64,000 nt of DNA. It comes from Limimaricola soesokkakensis (GTDB lineage: Bacteria; Pseudomonadota; Alphaproteobacteria; Rhodobacterales; Rhodobacteraceae). Shown here in pieces: positions 43,410-52,221 of the stretch. The DNA lies in contig NZ_FWFY01000009.1 of the NCBI RefSeq assembly GCF_900172345.1, positions 101,329 to 165,328 on the forward strand. Direction: 5' to 3'. Under the pieces are notes generated by a model. The model was given only the letters and a program-made list of their open reading frames with translations. It was not told the origin of the DNA and ran no database searches. The stretch's first letter is position 1. Each line of letters begins with the position of its first letter. A program made the position numbers and the translations under genes.

Positions 43410-43661
43410 ATGAGCGACCCTGACGATCATCCTGCCTTCCCCCGACACCTGCATCGGAGCACGCTCTACCTCGACGAGGAGATCGCCCGCACCGATCGGC
43501 TTGTCATCAAAACGCGGGATGCGTGTGAGCAGGCATATGCGGAGCTCGCCCGCCTGCAGCGCGCCGGAGCGGCTCTAGGGACGCCAGAAGGTAAGCGGCT
43601 CGATGACCTGATCATCGCCGTCGAGGCGTTCGAGATGACGATTTCAGGATACAGTGGATAA
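43410..43661 (+). CDS. Small hypothetical protein (83 residues)
   Basis: This is a helical, charged protein with no recognised domain. 'RSTLYLDEEIARTDRLVIKT' and 'EQAYAELARLQRAG' suggest a coiled coil. It begins 11 bp after the phosphatase copy 2 stop with GAGGAGG upstream of the ATG at 43410, so it belongs to the same transcript. Confidence 0.6.
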   Translation: MSDPDDHPAFPRHLHRSTLYLDEEIARTDRLVIKTRDACEQAYAELARLQRAGAALGTPEGKRLDDLIIAVEAFEMTISGYSG

Positions 43662-43672
43662 GCGAGGTGATG

Positions 43673-43975
43673 ATGGAGCACGGAGATGAGCGCCCCCCGT
43701 CGCGCGATAGGACGCTGGCCGAAGCACTGCACTACCCCGGCGCGGACGACGTCGAGTTCGATCCCCCACGCGCGGACGGAGGGCTAACGGGACATGATAG
43801 CGACCGACAGCGGTTGCTTGATCTCGCTGCGAAGCGGTTGGGCACATCCACTACTATCACGGACAAGGAAGTTGGACCGTTCGCGGCCGAACTCGAAGCA
43901 CGATTACCGTCCGCCCAGAAGCCTATCGGAGGGTGGTATCCTGCTGACGTCCTGCGCGTGCTATCTAAAGGCTAA
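43673..43975 (+). CDS. Small hypothetical protein (100 residues)
   Basis: No family is recognised. The N-terminus is acidic and the C-terminus has 'PIGGWYPADVLRVLSKG'. It lies 11 bp after the preceding small gene. Three start codons follow each other (GTG 43667, ATG 43670, ATG 43673); the last has the best distance to GAGG. It is probably the last gene of the phosphatase transcript. Confidence 0.55.
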   Translation: MEHGDERPPSRDRTLAEALHYPGADDVEFDPPRADGGLTGHDSDRQRLLDLAAKRLGTSTTITDKEVGPFAAELEARLPSAQKPIGGWYPADVLRVLSKG

Positions 43976-44240
43976 GAACCGAAAAAAGCCAAGCGCCGGG
44001 TAATGAAACCCCTGATGAGCACCATCGACAGCATGGCGCTATCAGTCGACTGCACAAAGATGCGTTTGCATATTTTTGCATCATGTAGCTTGCGACAGCC
44101 ACGGATTTTCTGGACTTGGTTTCTGGACAAGGACCTAGAAATATAGGGTTTCAAGCCCTTGTCTTGGCCATTGACGGAACCCTCGGCCCCAGCCAATGTT
44201 CTTCTTGTGTTCCTGCATCCGTAGCGACCAAGAGGTCCCG

Positions 44241-44930
44241 ATGTCTACCATTATCACCCCCAATAAGATCGTCTTTGAAAGCCAGACCGGCACTGGTACC
44301 CGCGTCCTCTACGCCGGCTTCCCGATCGACGGGCTGCAGATGGATGTTCAGCCCGATGCCTCCCAAGCAGAGATGCAGGCAGCCCAGGAAGACGCCGCCC
44401 GCTACTTCGAAGAGCAGATGGTCTTCAGGACGTTCCTGGCCCGGATACGCGGAGTCCGGCAGCAGTTCGCGAAAGACCAGTTTCCGGTGCTGATGCCCAG
44501 CGAATGGGACGCCTTTATGCCGCTCGGCAATTCGGGATCGTATGAAGATCTGGTCGAGCTGCGAGAAGCGCTGGCCCTTCAGGAGGATCTGATTGCCACG
44601 GCGATGCCGCTGCATGAGGCAGCCCGGATCACCGGCCTGGAAGAGAGGGATCTGTACCAGCGCCTCGAGGAGGGGAAGCTGCTCGGAATATGGTGCGCAG
44701 GGCACCACTGGCGCGTCTTAGCGTTCCAGATCGGGTCTGCGGGCCTGCTGCCGCATCTTGAGAGTGTCTTCCATTGGGTCCCATGCGACATGGAGTCATT
44801 GCGGGTCTACAGCTTCTTCGTCACGCCATCGCCTAGCCTGGTCATCGCGGGGCGGATGGTCTCGCCCAAGGACTGGCTCGCGGCCGGCGCAGATCCCCAG
44901 CCTGTCGTGGACCTTGCCAAGCGCCTATAG
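44241..44930 (+). CDS. Antitoxin-like protein with MerR/excisionase-type HTH and DUF2384-like C-terminus
   Basis: This 229-residue protein has an HTH-like segment in the middle ('PLHEAARITGLEERDLYQRL' followed by 'EEGKLLGIW'). The C-terminal end 'VYSFFVTPSPSLVIAGRMVS' plus 'PKDWLAAGADPQPVVDLAKRL' (read as two pieces) resembles the toxin-binding end of Xre/MbcA-type antitoxins. No RES toxin is adjacent. The start ATG at 44241 follows a GAGGTCCC site. It could be a regulator of its own operon. The assignment is by pattern and moderate. Confidence 0.5.
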   Translation: MSTIITPNKIVFESQTGTGTRVLYAGFPIDGLQMDVQPDASQAEMQAAQEDAARYFEEQMVFRTFLARIRGVRQQFAKDQFPVLMPSEWDAFMPLGNSGSYEDLVELREALALQEDLIATAMPLHEAARITGLEERDLYQRLEEGKLLGIWCAGHHWRVLAFQIGSAGLLPHLESVFHWVPCDMESLRVYSFFVTPSPSLVIAGRMVSPKDWLAAGADPQPVVDLAKRL

Positions 44931-44952
44931 TGGTCGCTGGAGGTCCTGGCCT

Positions 44953-45135
44953 ATGCCACACGAATATGCCGTTCTGATCGTGCTCGCCGTCTACCTAGTA
45001 GGCGGCCTTGCCTACGCCCACTGGATACACCGGCCGCGCAAGCCGAACCGGACCAAGCATCCAGAGGGAGGCACCCATGAAGGCGAGCATCACCGAAGCG
45101 AAGGCGCCGCTCTCGACGCTCATCGAGGCCGCTGA
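44953..45135 (+). CDS. Small single-pass membrane protein (60 residues)
   Basis: The reading 'MPHEYAVLIVLAVYLVGGLA' is one hydrophobic helix, followed by a basic, then His/Glu-rich tail. GGAGG lies about nine bases before the ATG. It begins 22 bp after the upstream gene and overlaps the next gene in another frame. The topology (short outside, tail inside) fits a toxin-like or modulator peptide, but nothing proves it. Confidence 0.45.
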   Translation: MPHEYAVLIVLAVYLVGGLAYAHWIHRPRKPNRTKHPEGGTHEGEHHRSEGAALDAHRGR

Positions 45136-45406
45136 GCACGGTGAAGAGGTTCTGAAACCCCATGACACAGCCACCACGCGGCCTCTCCTGTCGGTCGACC
45201 AAGTTACCAAGCTACTGCAGGAGACCGCACCAAAGCGACGTATTTGCGTAGACGTGGGTGCTGCGATGAAGATGCCCCAAGTCGCGGTCGTGGAGTTCCT
45301 CGGAGACAGGGATAGACTGCATGTCGTCCCGGCGCCGGAGGATGCGCTGGATGATCCGTTCGCGGATTGGTGCAAGCCGCTCGGAGATACCGTCGATTTC
45401 AAGTGA
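45077..45406 (+). CDS. Chimera of a Phd/YefM antitoxin N-terminus and a phosphatase C-terminal tail
   Basis: This is a 109-residue reading. Residues 1-25 ('MKASITEAKAPLSTLIEAAE' then 'HGEEV') are the DNA-binding start of a Phd/YefM antitoxin. From about residue 30 onward ('ATTRPLLSVDQVTKLL', 'RRICVDVGAAMKMPQVAVVE', 'DDPFADWCKPLGDTVDFK') it is homologous in frame to the C-terminal tail of phosphatase copy 2. The toxin-binding part of Phd and the whole phosphatase catalytic core are absent. A GAGGGAGG site lies upstream. It is probably a recombination product; it may still bind DNA. Confidence 0.6.
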   Translation: MKASITEAKAPLSTLIEAAEHGEEVLKPHDTATTRPLLSVDQVTKLLQETAPKRRICVDVGAAMKMPQVAVVEFLGDRDRLHVVPAPEDALDDPFADWCKPLGDTVDFK

Positions 45407-45525
45407 GGCAGCACGTGTCTGGACCTGAGGAGCATCCCTCAGCGTAGCACGACTAGGGGCGAACTCTTCATCATATGAGATACTGACACACGCCATGCCT
45501 GATGGGTTTCGATCGCCCTCTGTCG

Positions 45526-45720
45526 TCATGCCCTACACTCCTCGGCAGAGGCGCATTGGCTGAGCCATGTATTGACTGAACTCTGTCTCCAGCCAACGGC
45601 TCGTTGGCCGATCCGCGCTGGGCGTGGGAACTCCCCCCGGTCCATCATGCGGTACAGGGTGCTGCGGCTCAGGCCGGTCATCTCTTCCACGGCTGCGCGG
45701 CGAAGGATCTTGTCAATCAT
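45526..45720 (-). CDS. AlpA-family phage-type transcriptional regulator/excisionase, copy 1
   Basis: This 64-residue protein, 'MIDKILRRAAVEEMTGLSRS' followed by 'TLYRMMDRGEFPRPARIGQR' and 'WRQSSVNTWL', has a MerR-like winged helix typical of AlpA regulators beside P4-type integrases. It differs from copy 2 at 50403 by one visible residue near the C-terminus (CASAEE against CTSAEE). It lies beside a dead integrase remnant, so any excision function here would have to act through the intact integrase. Confidence 0.82.
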   Translation of the reverse strand: MIDKILRRAAVEEMTGLSRSTLYRMMDRGEFPRPARIGQRAVGWRQSSVNTWLSQCASAEECRA

Positions 45721-45798
45721 GTTGTCTGCTCTCGTGTTGTCGTTGCCTCGACACACGAAATACAGCGCCCCGGTTTCTGTTGGATTAAAGGACGGCAA

Positions 45799-45978
45799 TC
45801 ATGCAAGCGCCACCACCTTCCCAGTCTCCTTGCCGGTCGCAAAGCGCGCCCAGCGCAGCATAAGGTCGCGGCGGCGGTCGAAGAGTGTGGACCGGGCATC
45901 AGCACGTTCGACAGGGCCGCCGACCGCATGTGCCAGCACCATCTCCGCGATTTCCCGATCAGAATGCGCATACTCACT
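45799..45978 (-). pseudogene. C-terminal remnant of a tyrosine integrase (catalytic Tyr changed to Asp)
   Basis: About 60 codons remain: 'EYAHSDREIAEMVLAHAVGG', 'PVERADARSTLFDRRRDLML' and 'RWARFATGKETGKVVALA'. The intact copy reads PVERAYARST, so the nucleophilic Tyr is Asp here (TAT to GAT). The rest of the gene has been replaced by the IS5-like element at 45981. Confidence 0.85.
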
Positions 45979-45980
45979 TG

Positions 45981-46542
<562 letters not shown>

Positions 46543-46558
46543 TCTATGAGAGCAGAAG

Positions 46559-48037
46559 TTGACGATAACAAAAGAAGAACTTGAAGAATTAGAGAATCAG
46601 GAAATTTGCGCCGGATGCATCGGAGACGCCTATCTTTCCGAATGCATCGAAAACGAGGGCGAAGAGGGCAATTGCCCTTTCTGCGGGGATAGCGAAGTTT
46701 CATGCATTACTCTTAAAGACCTGGCCGGCCGAATTGAAGTGGCATTCGAGACGCATTATTCTCGCACAGCCAGCGAACCAAACTCCTATGAATATGCACT
46801 GCTCCGCGACAAGGAGATCGACTATGATTGGCAGCGTGATGGGCAACAGAGCCGTTATGCTATCATGGATGCTGCACATACCTCTGAAGAGATAGCACAG
46901 AATGTTCAGACGATCCTGAGTTACCGCCACTTCGACTTCGAAGGGGCCACAATGGGCATAGAAGCCGAGTTCTCCGATGATGCTCATTATGAAGAGATCA
47001 TGCCGCGAGACGAGCGCTGGCAAGAGGAATGGAGCGGCTTCGAAAAGCAGATAAAAACTGAAGCACGATTTTTCAGCCGCACTGCTGCCACACATCTGAG
47101 CGAACTGTTTGACCGTATCGATGAAATGCGGACAGGCGATGGTCGCTTTTTGGTCGAAGCGGTCGGACCGGGGACAGCGGTTTCTCATTTCTTCCGAGGG
47201 CGAGTCTTTCAGTCAGAAGAGCCACTACAAAAGGCAATGAGGCGCCCTGATCTTGAGTTATCCGCACCTCCGGCGTGGGCCGCAGCATCAGGCCGTATGA
47301 ATGCCAAAGGCATATCGGTATTTTATGGAGCGACCACTCCAGAAATTGCGCTGGCCGAAGTACGACCACCTGTCGGAAGCTGGGTTGCGCTAGCGCGCTT
47401 CGAGATCATTCGCCCCTTGAGGTTGCTCGATCTCGCGGCTCTTGGCGATGTCCTTGAGCGCGGCAGCATCTTTGATCCTGATTATGCCTATCGGCTGGGG
47501 CGGATGATGTTCTTGCGGACTTTGAGCCGCCGCATGTCTCGCCCTGTCTTGCCGGATGATCAGGAGATGGAATACCTGCCAACACAGGCCATTGCCGATT
47601 ATCTCGCTACCGAAGGTCAGGTTCCACTCGATGGCATACTGTTTCCCTCTGTTCAAGTTGGCGGAAACGGTGTGAATGCTGTCCTGTTCCACAAGGCTTC
47701 GCGTTGCGGAGAACTCGAAATACCGGGCGGTACGGAAATCACCGCAAGAACATACTCAAATTATGAAGATGGCCCTGAGCCTGATTTTTCGGTCAGCGAG
47801 GAAGTACCACCCGTCGGGGATAACGAGCAAGAAGATACAGATGAGGGCAGACAGCGCAGCCCATTCGAGCTTCCCTTAGGCGACTGGGGAGACCGGCTGA
47901 ACGCCGATCCGAGAGAAACAACACTTAGGATCGATACCAATTCGTTGCGTGTGCATAAAGTGAATGCGGTGCAGATCGAAACTCACAGCCATTCTGTCAG
48001 ACGACACCGTTTTGAGAAACGCGAGTCACCTTTCTGA
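46559..48037 (+). CDS. HEPN/RES-type protein with N-terminal zinc-ribbon-like cysteines and RES domain
   Basis: This is a 492-residue protein. Residues 15-48 contain 'EICAGCIGDAYLSECIE' and 'CPFCGDSEV', two Cys pairs fitting a zinc site as in HEPN/RES N-terminal regions. The RES domain occupies about 220-390 with 'ASGRMNAKGISVFYGATTPE', 'IALAEVRPPVGSW' and 'LDGILFPSVQVGGNGVNAVL', giving the conserved Arg, Tyr, Glu, Ser and Asn. RES toxins cleave NAD. The tail of about 80 residues is acidic then basic. The start is a TTG just after the IS5-like element, so the true N-terminus is uncertain. No antitoxin is adjacent. Confidence 0.75.
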   Translation: MTITKEELEELENQEICAGCIGDAYLSECIENEGEEGNCPFCGDSEVSCITLKDLAGRIEVAFETHYSRTASEPNSYEYALLRDKEIDYDWQRDGQQSRYAIMDAAHTSEEIAQNVQTILSYRHFDFEGATMGIEAEFSDDAHYEEIMPRDERWQEEWSGFEKQIKTEARFFSRTAATHLSELFDRIDEMRTGDGRFLVEAVGPGTAVSHFFRGRVFQSEEPLQKAMRRPDLELSAPPAWAAASGRMNAKGISVFYGATTPEIALAEVRPPVGSWVALARFEIIRPLRLLDLAALGDVLERGSIFDPDYAYRLGRMMFLRTLSRRMSRPVLPDDQEMEYLPTQAIADYLATEGQVPLDGILFPSVQVGGNGVNAVLFHKASRCGELEIPGGTEITARTYSNYEDGPEPDFSVSEEVPPVGDNEQEDTDEGRQRSPFELPLGDWGDRLNADPRETTLRIDTNSLRVHKVNAVQIETHSHSVRRHRFEKRESPF

Positions 48038-48053
48038 ACAGCAAACTTGCAGT

Positions 48054-48116
48054 CAGCCGGATGACCGACGGGAACTTATTTTTCTCGGCGACCTGAGAGG
48101 TCGCGGCTCGGACACC
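48054..48116 (+). pseudogene. Fragment of a PPP-type phosphatase
   Basis: The frame reads 'DDRRELIFLGDLRGRGSDT', matching 'DGRRRELIFLGDLCDRGPDS' of phosphatase copy 1 (the GDxxDRG motif) with the DR changed to RG. Nothing before or after continues the gene. This is one of three scattered fragments of the same family in the island. Confidence 0.7.
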
Positions 48117-48531
48117 TGCGATCCTATCGCGGAGGCGATCCCGTAACGGTTTACCTACGGCTGCCGCCGCGTCTGCGCAAGTCGCAGGCGCCCCCTCTTC
48201 GCCTCTGGCAAGCTGTATGGTCTCGTCAACATGGCACCAGCTGCTTTCAAGTCCGCTAGGACTACCGGACGAGGTGGTAAGTAAAACTATCGCTCTGGAG
48301 TCCTGATCTTGTCTATCGGAAGCCAGATCGTCGGCCCATCTGAGGCATTGCATTCAAGGGCCGGCATCTGTCGCGTGTCATGAATGACACAAATCACCCC
48401 TAGATTGAATGGCAATGCTGCTTGCAACGTTGCTCGCCGGTTCCGGCAGTGAGCAAATTCACGCGCTGTGTAGAACGTTACTCCTACGGCAGCACTACAA
48501 GTCCTGAAAGCAACGGAACTGGAATCTTACT
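48117..48531. other. Gene-poor stretch
   Basis: About 415 bp has no supported gene or strong hairpin. It would contain the promoter of the gene at 48532. Confidence 0.3.
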
Positions 48532-49653
48532 TTGACTACCCCCTACCCCACTCCCCGCCCCCCCAGACGACGTCTAATTAGCAAAGGAGGCATCCCCACT
48601 GGAGCGGAAGCAAAAAACAACACTAGAATTGAGGGGCCCAAAGAAAATCCGCCTGATCAGGCCTCAGTGATTGACAGCAACAATGATAAAGAAAACAAAG
48701 ACATCAGCCCTAAAGGCTATGAATCAAAGGATATATTCTTCTCGAGGTATGCCGTAATTGAATGCGCGAATGCGCACGCAGGCGAAGAATTGACGGACCT
48801 GAAAATTGGCGGAAAGAATATCGGCTTCCTTATCCCAGAAGTCTCGGAAGCATCAAAGCTATACAAGATTCAAACCCCCACGAATGAAGGAAGTGAGGAA
48901 GAGTGGTTCCTGAGCTTCTTTGCAGGAACTGAGTTTGAGAAGAATATAAAGGTATGCATCCAAAGAAGTTCTCCCGGAAAAAATCCAAATGGCTCGTTTA
49001 ACAGCGGCCTCAGCGGGAAAAAAGCTTTTTGCATTGCGCATCTGGACTTGGATCCATCCAAGTTCTCGCCGGACAACAAGAAAGACAGGAAGTTAATCTC
49101 GTCGAGATTCACTAGGGGCTCGAAGGCGCTCCCAGAAAATAAGATAATCAGGTTCAAGAATCAAGGGGAGATTACAATTGATCTGAGAAGGGTAGTATAC
49201 ACCAATGATAATGATGATAACTTCAAGAGGGTAATCATTATCGCCGCCCTCGCTGATGCCTATTCTGCGGCACTCGATGACTTTACTAAAACATCCTCAA
49301 GCTTGGCCTCCAAGCAGATGACCAAAGAAAACTTCTCAGAAACATCCAGAGATTTGACCGACCTATTGCAAAAGCTAAGCCTTTTCAAAACAGCTTACTA
49401 CTACAAGCATCCAATTCAGCTTGACCGGATTGACCTCCCCCCCATTTGGGAGAAGATTCAAAATGAACTGAAACTTAAAGAAAAAGTCTCCGAACTTAGC
49501 GAGCAAATCGCATCACTATCACAAGTTTCTGACCTCATCTCCCAAAGAAAAGGAGAGGAAGCGAGCTCTAGATTCAACAGGAGAATAGCTTACTGGGGCA
49601 CTGCACTGACTGCTGCTTCCTTGATTGACCCACTTATCTCACTTCTAAAGTAA
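48532..49653 (+). CDS. Unrecognised AT-rich gene, possible membrane-anchored protein (373 residues)
   Basis: No family is recognised. The N-terminal 60 residues are Pro/Arg-rich then polar and look disordered. A mixed alpha/beta region follows to about residue 240. Residues 245-350 are helical with 'LKEKVSELSEQIASLSQVSD', a likely coiled coil. The protein ends in 'WGTALTAASLIDPLISLLK', a short hydrophobic C-terminal anchor. It starts with TTG. The codon use is strikingly A/T-rich compared with neighbours, a sign of separate transfer. Its position between the HEPN/RES gene and the integrase suggests defence-type cargo, but no activity can be named. Confidence 0.6.
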   Translation: MTTPYPTPRPPRRRLISKGGIPTGAEAKNNTRIEGPKENPPDQASVIDSNNDKENKDISPKGYESKDIFFSRYAVIECANAHAGEELTDLKIGGKNIGFLIPEVSEASKLYKIQTPTNEGSEEEWFLSFFAGTEFEKNIKVCIQRSSPGKNPNGSFNSGLSGKKAFCIAHLDLDPSKFSPDNKKDRKLISSRFTRGSKALPENKIIRFKNQGEITIDLRRVVYTNDNDDNFKRVIIIAALADAYSAALDDFTKTSSSLASKQMTKENFSETSRDLTDLLQKLSLFKTAYYYKHPIQLDRIDLPPIWEKIQNELKLKEKVSELSEQIASLSQVSDLISQRKGEEASSRFNRRIAYWGTALTAASLIDPLISLLK

Positions 49654-50188
49654 AGGGGAGCGCATAAGCTTAGAAAGCGTCGATGTATATCACAAGAAGC
49701 TGGAGCTTCCATTAACTTTCCCCACTGAAGACATTAAACACCGCTGTGACAGGCTTGATTAATCAAGGGGGCGACCGGAGGACGAGTAGTAAGTCCGGCA
49801 AACCTAGGTGCATCTAGATAAATCTTCGGCATTTCGGAAAACTGCAGAGGCTCGGAGCGAAGTCGCCGGTAAAAAGCGTTAAACTCGCCTCATGCAGCGG
49901 AAGTGCCGAAGGTTTTTGCGGCACAACCCGGCCTTCACTGGAGCGGCGCGAGGGGCTGGAAAAAAATATATGCGAGCCTTAAGGCGGGCGGTCTCCAGTT
50001 TGGCACTTGGCGAGATCCTCCCACCTATGGCGCGGCTTGGAGAGGCTATCTGGAACCCCTCGCCCCGCCACCACTGCATCGCCCGGGGGCTGCAAGCGCT
50101 TGACGATAGGTCGTTCTACGACATTACCCTGGGTCATGTGCCGGGGCATGGTGTAGCTGAGGCGGCTATCGGGCTTCTCGGAAACGGG
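49654..50188. other. Gene-poor stretch before repeat copy 2
   Basis: A frame at 49892-50284 is open, but only its last 32 codons resemble a known protein (the phosphatase tail); the upstream part is not protein-like. Otherwise nothing is recognised. Confidence 0.35.
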
Positions 50189-50284
50189 CATAGACTGCAT
50201 GTCGTCCCGGCGCCGGAAGATACGCTGGATGATCCTTTCGCGGATTGGCGCAAGCCGTTGGTAGATACCGTCGATATTAAGTGA
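50189..50284 (+). pseudogene. C-terminal tail fragment of a PPP-type phosphatase
   Basis: The frame reads 'HRLHVVPAPEDTLDDPFADW' and 'RKPLVDTVDIK', the same tail as phosphatase copy 2 and the Phd chimera. There is no catalytic core. It begins repeat copy 2. Confidence 0.75.
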
Positions 50285-50402
50285 GGCAGCACATGTCCGG
50301 ACCTGAGGAGCATCCCTCAGCGTAGCACGACTAGGGGCGAACTCGTCATCATATGAGATACTGACAGTCGCCATGCCAGATGGTTTCGATCGCCCTCTGT
50401 CG

Positions 50403-50597
50403 TCATGCCCTACACTCCTCGGCAGAGGTGCATTGGCTGAGCCATGTATTGACTGAACTCTGTCTCCAGCCAACGGCTCGTTGGCCGATCCGCGCTGGGC
50501 GTGGGAACTCCCCCCGGTCCATCATGCGGTACAGGGTGCTGCGGCTCAGGCCGGTCATCTCTTCCACGGCCGCGCGGCGAAGGATCTTGTCAATCAT
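50403..50597 (-). CDS. AlpA-family phage-type transcriptional regulator/excisionase, copy 2
   Basis: This is a 64-residue winged-helix protein almost identical to copy 1 at 45526. It follows the intact integrase gene on the same strand after about 80 bp, the usual partner position of an AlpA-type directionality factor. It probably controls integrase expression or excision of the island. Confidence 0.85.
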   Translation of the reverse strand: MIDKILRRAAVEEMTGLSRSTLYRMMDRGEFPRPARIGQRAVGWRQSSVNTWLSQCTSAEECRA

Positions 50598-50675
50598 GTT
50601 GTCTGCTCTCGTGTTGTCGTTGCCTCGACACACGAAATACAGCGCCCCGGTTTCTGTTGGATTAAAGGACGGCAA

Positions 50676-51848
50676 TCATGCAAGCGCCACCACCTTCCCA
50701 GTCTCCTTGCCGGTCGCAAAGCGCGCCCAGCGCAGCATAAGGTCGCGGCGGCGGTCGAAGAGTGTGGACCGGGCATAAGCACGTTCGACAGGGCCGCCGA
50801 CCGCATGTGCCAGCACCATCTCCGCGATTTCCCGATCAGCATGCGCATACTCACTACTCCAGTCGCGAAACGTGGAGCGGAAGCCATGTGTGGTGAAGCC
50901 GGTACGGCCCATCCGCTCGTACAGCGATTCGAATACGGTGTCGGAGAGCGGTTTCGCCAAACCGGATTTGGATTTCTGTGGGCTGGGAAATACCAAGACA
51001 TCGTCATAGCCAGCCATCTGTCCAACTATAGCCTTGGCTTCGGATGCAAGCGGGATCCGGTGCACTTCGTCCTTGATTTTCATGCGTGATGCAGGGACGG
51101 TCCAAACGTCCCCCGAGAACTCCTCCCATCTTGCACCCCGGCCCTCATTCGAGCGCAGGCCGGTCAAGATAATCAATTCCAAGCAACGTGCGGAGACACC
51201 TTCCATCTGCTTCAGCTCCGCCATGAAGGCGGGCAGCTCTTGCCAAGGGAGAGCGGGGTGATGCTTTGGTTTGGCCTTCACTCTCGGCAATGACTTCTCA
51301 ACCCCTACGGTCGGGTTCTCAGAGGGATAATGCCCGGCGCCCTTCGCCCAGTCGAACACTTGGTTGACTCGCTGTTTCACCCTGCGTGCGGTATCGTTCT
51401 TCGCCACCCAAATAGGAGCGAGGACGCCAAGCACATCCGAACTCTGGATGGTATGGATCGGCCGTGACCCGAAATGCGGAAATACATACATGTCTAAGCT
51501 CGATTTCCATCGCTGCGCGTGGGCCGGGCCATGCCATGTCGGTTTCAGTTGCTCCCAGACATTTAAGGCTGCTTCCTCGAAAGTCAGAGCTTCTCGCTGA
51601 CGTGCGGTAGCCGGATCACCGCCCTCTCTGGCGACCTTGCGTAGCGCGTAGGCTTCCTCCCGTGCCTCTGCGAGGGTCTTCGTCTTCACCGAGCCAAGGC
51701 CAAGGTCCCGACGCTTGCCATGGATGACGGTGCGTAGGATCCACGACTTGCCACCCTTCGTGCCGATCCGCAGATAAAGCCCATCCCCATCGGAATACAT
51801 GCCTGCATCCCTCAGACTGGCGACCTTCCGAGCAGTCAGCTTTGGCAT
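50676..51848 (-). CDS. int: P4-type tyrosine integrase of the island
   Basis: This is a 390-residue protein. The N-terminal arm-binding domain contains 'MYSDGDGLYLRIGTKGGKSW' and the core-binding domain follows. The catalytic residues are visible: Arg in 'LTGLRSNEGRGARWEEF', His-x-x-Arg in 'THGFRSTFRDWSSEYAHADR', His in 'VLAHAVGG' and the Tyr nucleophile in 'VERAYARSTLFDRRRDLM'. The gene starts about 155 bp from attR at 52005, the usual place for a tRNA-targeting integrase. It is intact and should be able to act on the 18-bp repeats. Confidence 0.93.
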   Translation of the reverse strand: MPKLTARKVASLRDAGMYSDGDGLYLRIGTKGGKSWILRTVIHGKRRDLGLGSVKTKTLAEAREEAYALRKVAREGGDPATARQREALTFEEAALNVWEQLKPTWHGPAHAQRWKSSLDMYVFPHFGSRPIHTIQSSDVLGVLAPIWVAKNDTARRVKQRVNQVFDWAKGAGHYPSENPTVGVEKSLPRVKAKPKHHPALPWQELPAFMAELKQMEGVSARCLELIILTGLRSNEGRGARWEEFSGDVWTVPASRMKIKDEVHRIPLASEAKAIVGQMAGYDDVLVFPSPQKSKSGLAKPLSDTVFESLYERMGRTGFTTHGFRSTFRDWSSEYAHADREIAEMVLAHAVGGPVERAYARSTLFDRRRDLMLRWARFATGKETGKVVALA

Positions 51849-52004
51849 CTCTCACGCTCCATATGTCCCATCATCTTTACCATCATTATCGACGGGATTG
51901 GAAGATACTGAATGAGAACTCATGAGAACAGCTCCCGATATAGTACCCCATAAATCAGGCTCTTATGGCACAAATTAAGAATGTATGATATTATGGATTG
52001 GTAG

Positions 52005-52022
52005 CCTCCTCCGCTACCAAGC
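52005..52022. repeat. attR: 18-bp direct repeat
   Basis: This is identical to 25285-25302 (the tRNA 3' end plus three bases). Beyond it the sequence returns to core-type DNA. Confidence 0.9.
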
Positions 52023-52221
52023 ACCCCCCATTCTTTGCCGGATCGTTGGTGAGAGCGCTTCGACGTCCTCGAGTTCCGATCGAGACACATCGTCCGTCAT
52101 CGACGATGACTTCGATTACAGGTCTTATCGGTGAAGAAGTCATTTGGAAGCCGCGCGCTTGACTCGGCGGGGGCTCCACCACGACCTGACAGGAACGGCG
52201 CGCTTTCGTTTCGGAGACCGC

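Larger units (their letters stand above)
45311..45978. repeat. Direct repeat copy 1 of the phosphatase-tail/AlpA/integrase-end segment
   Basis: About 668 bp are nearly identical to 50189-50855. The segment runs from the phosphatase tail through the AlpA-type gene into the 3' third of the integrase gene, and stops where the IS5-like element begins. It marks a partial duplication of the element's right end. Confidence 0.85.
50189..50855. repeat. Direct repeat copy 2 of the phosphatase-tail/AlpA/integrase-end segment
   Basis: This is the partner of 45311-45978. After 50855 it continues into the intact integrase gene, whereas copy 1 is interrupted by the IS5-like element at the matching position. 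Confidence 0.85.
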
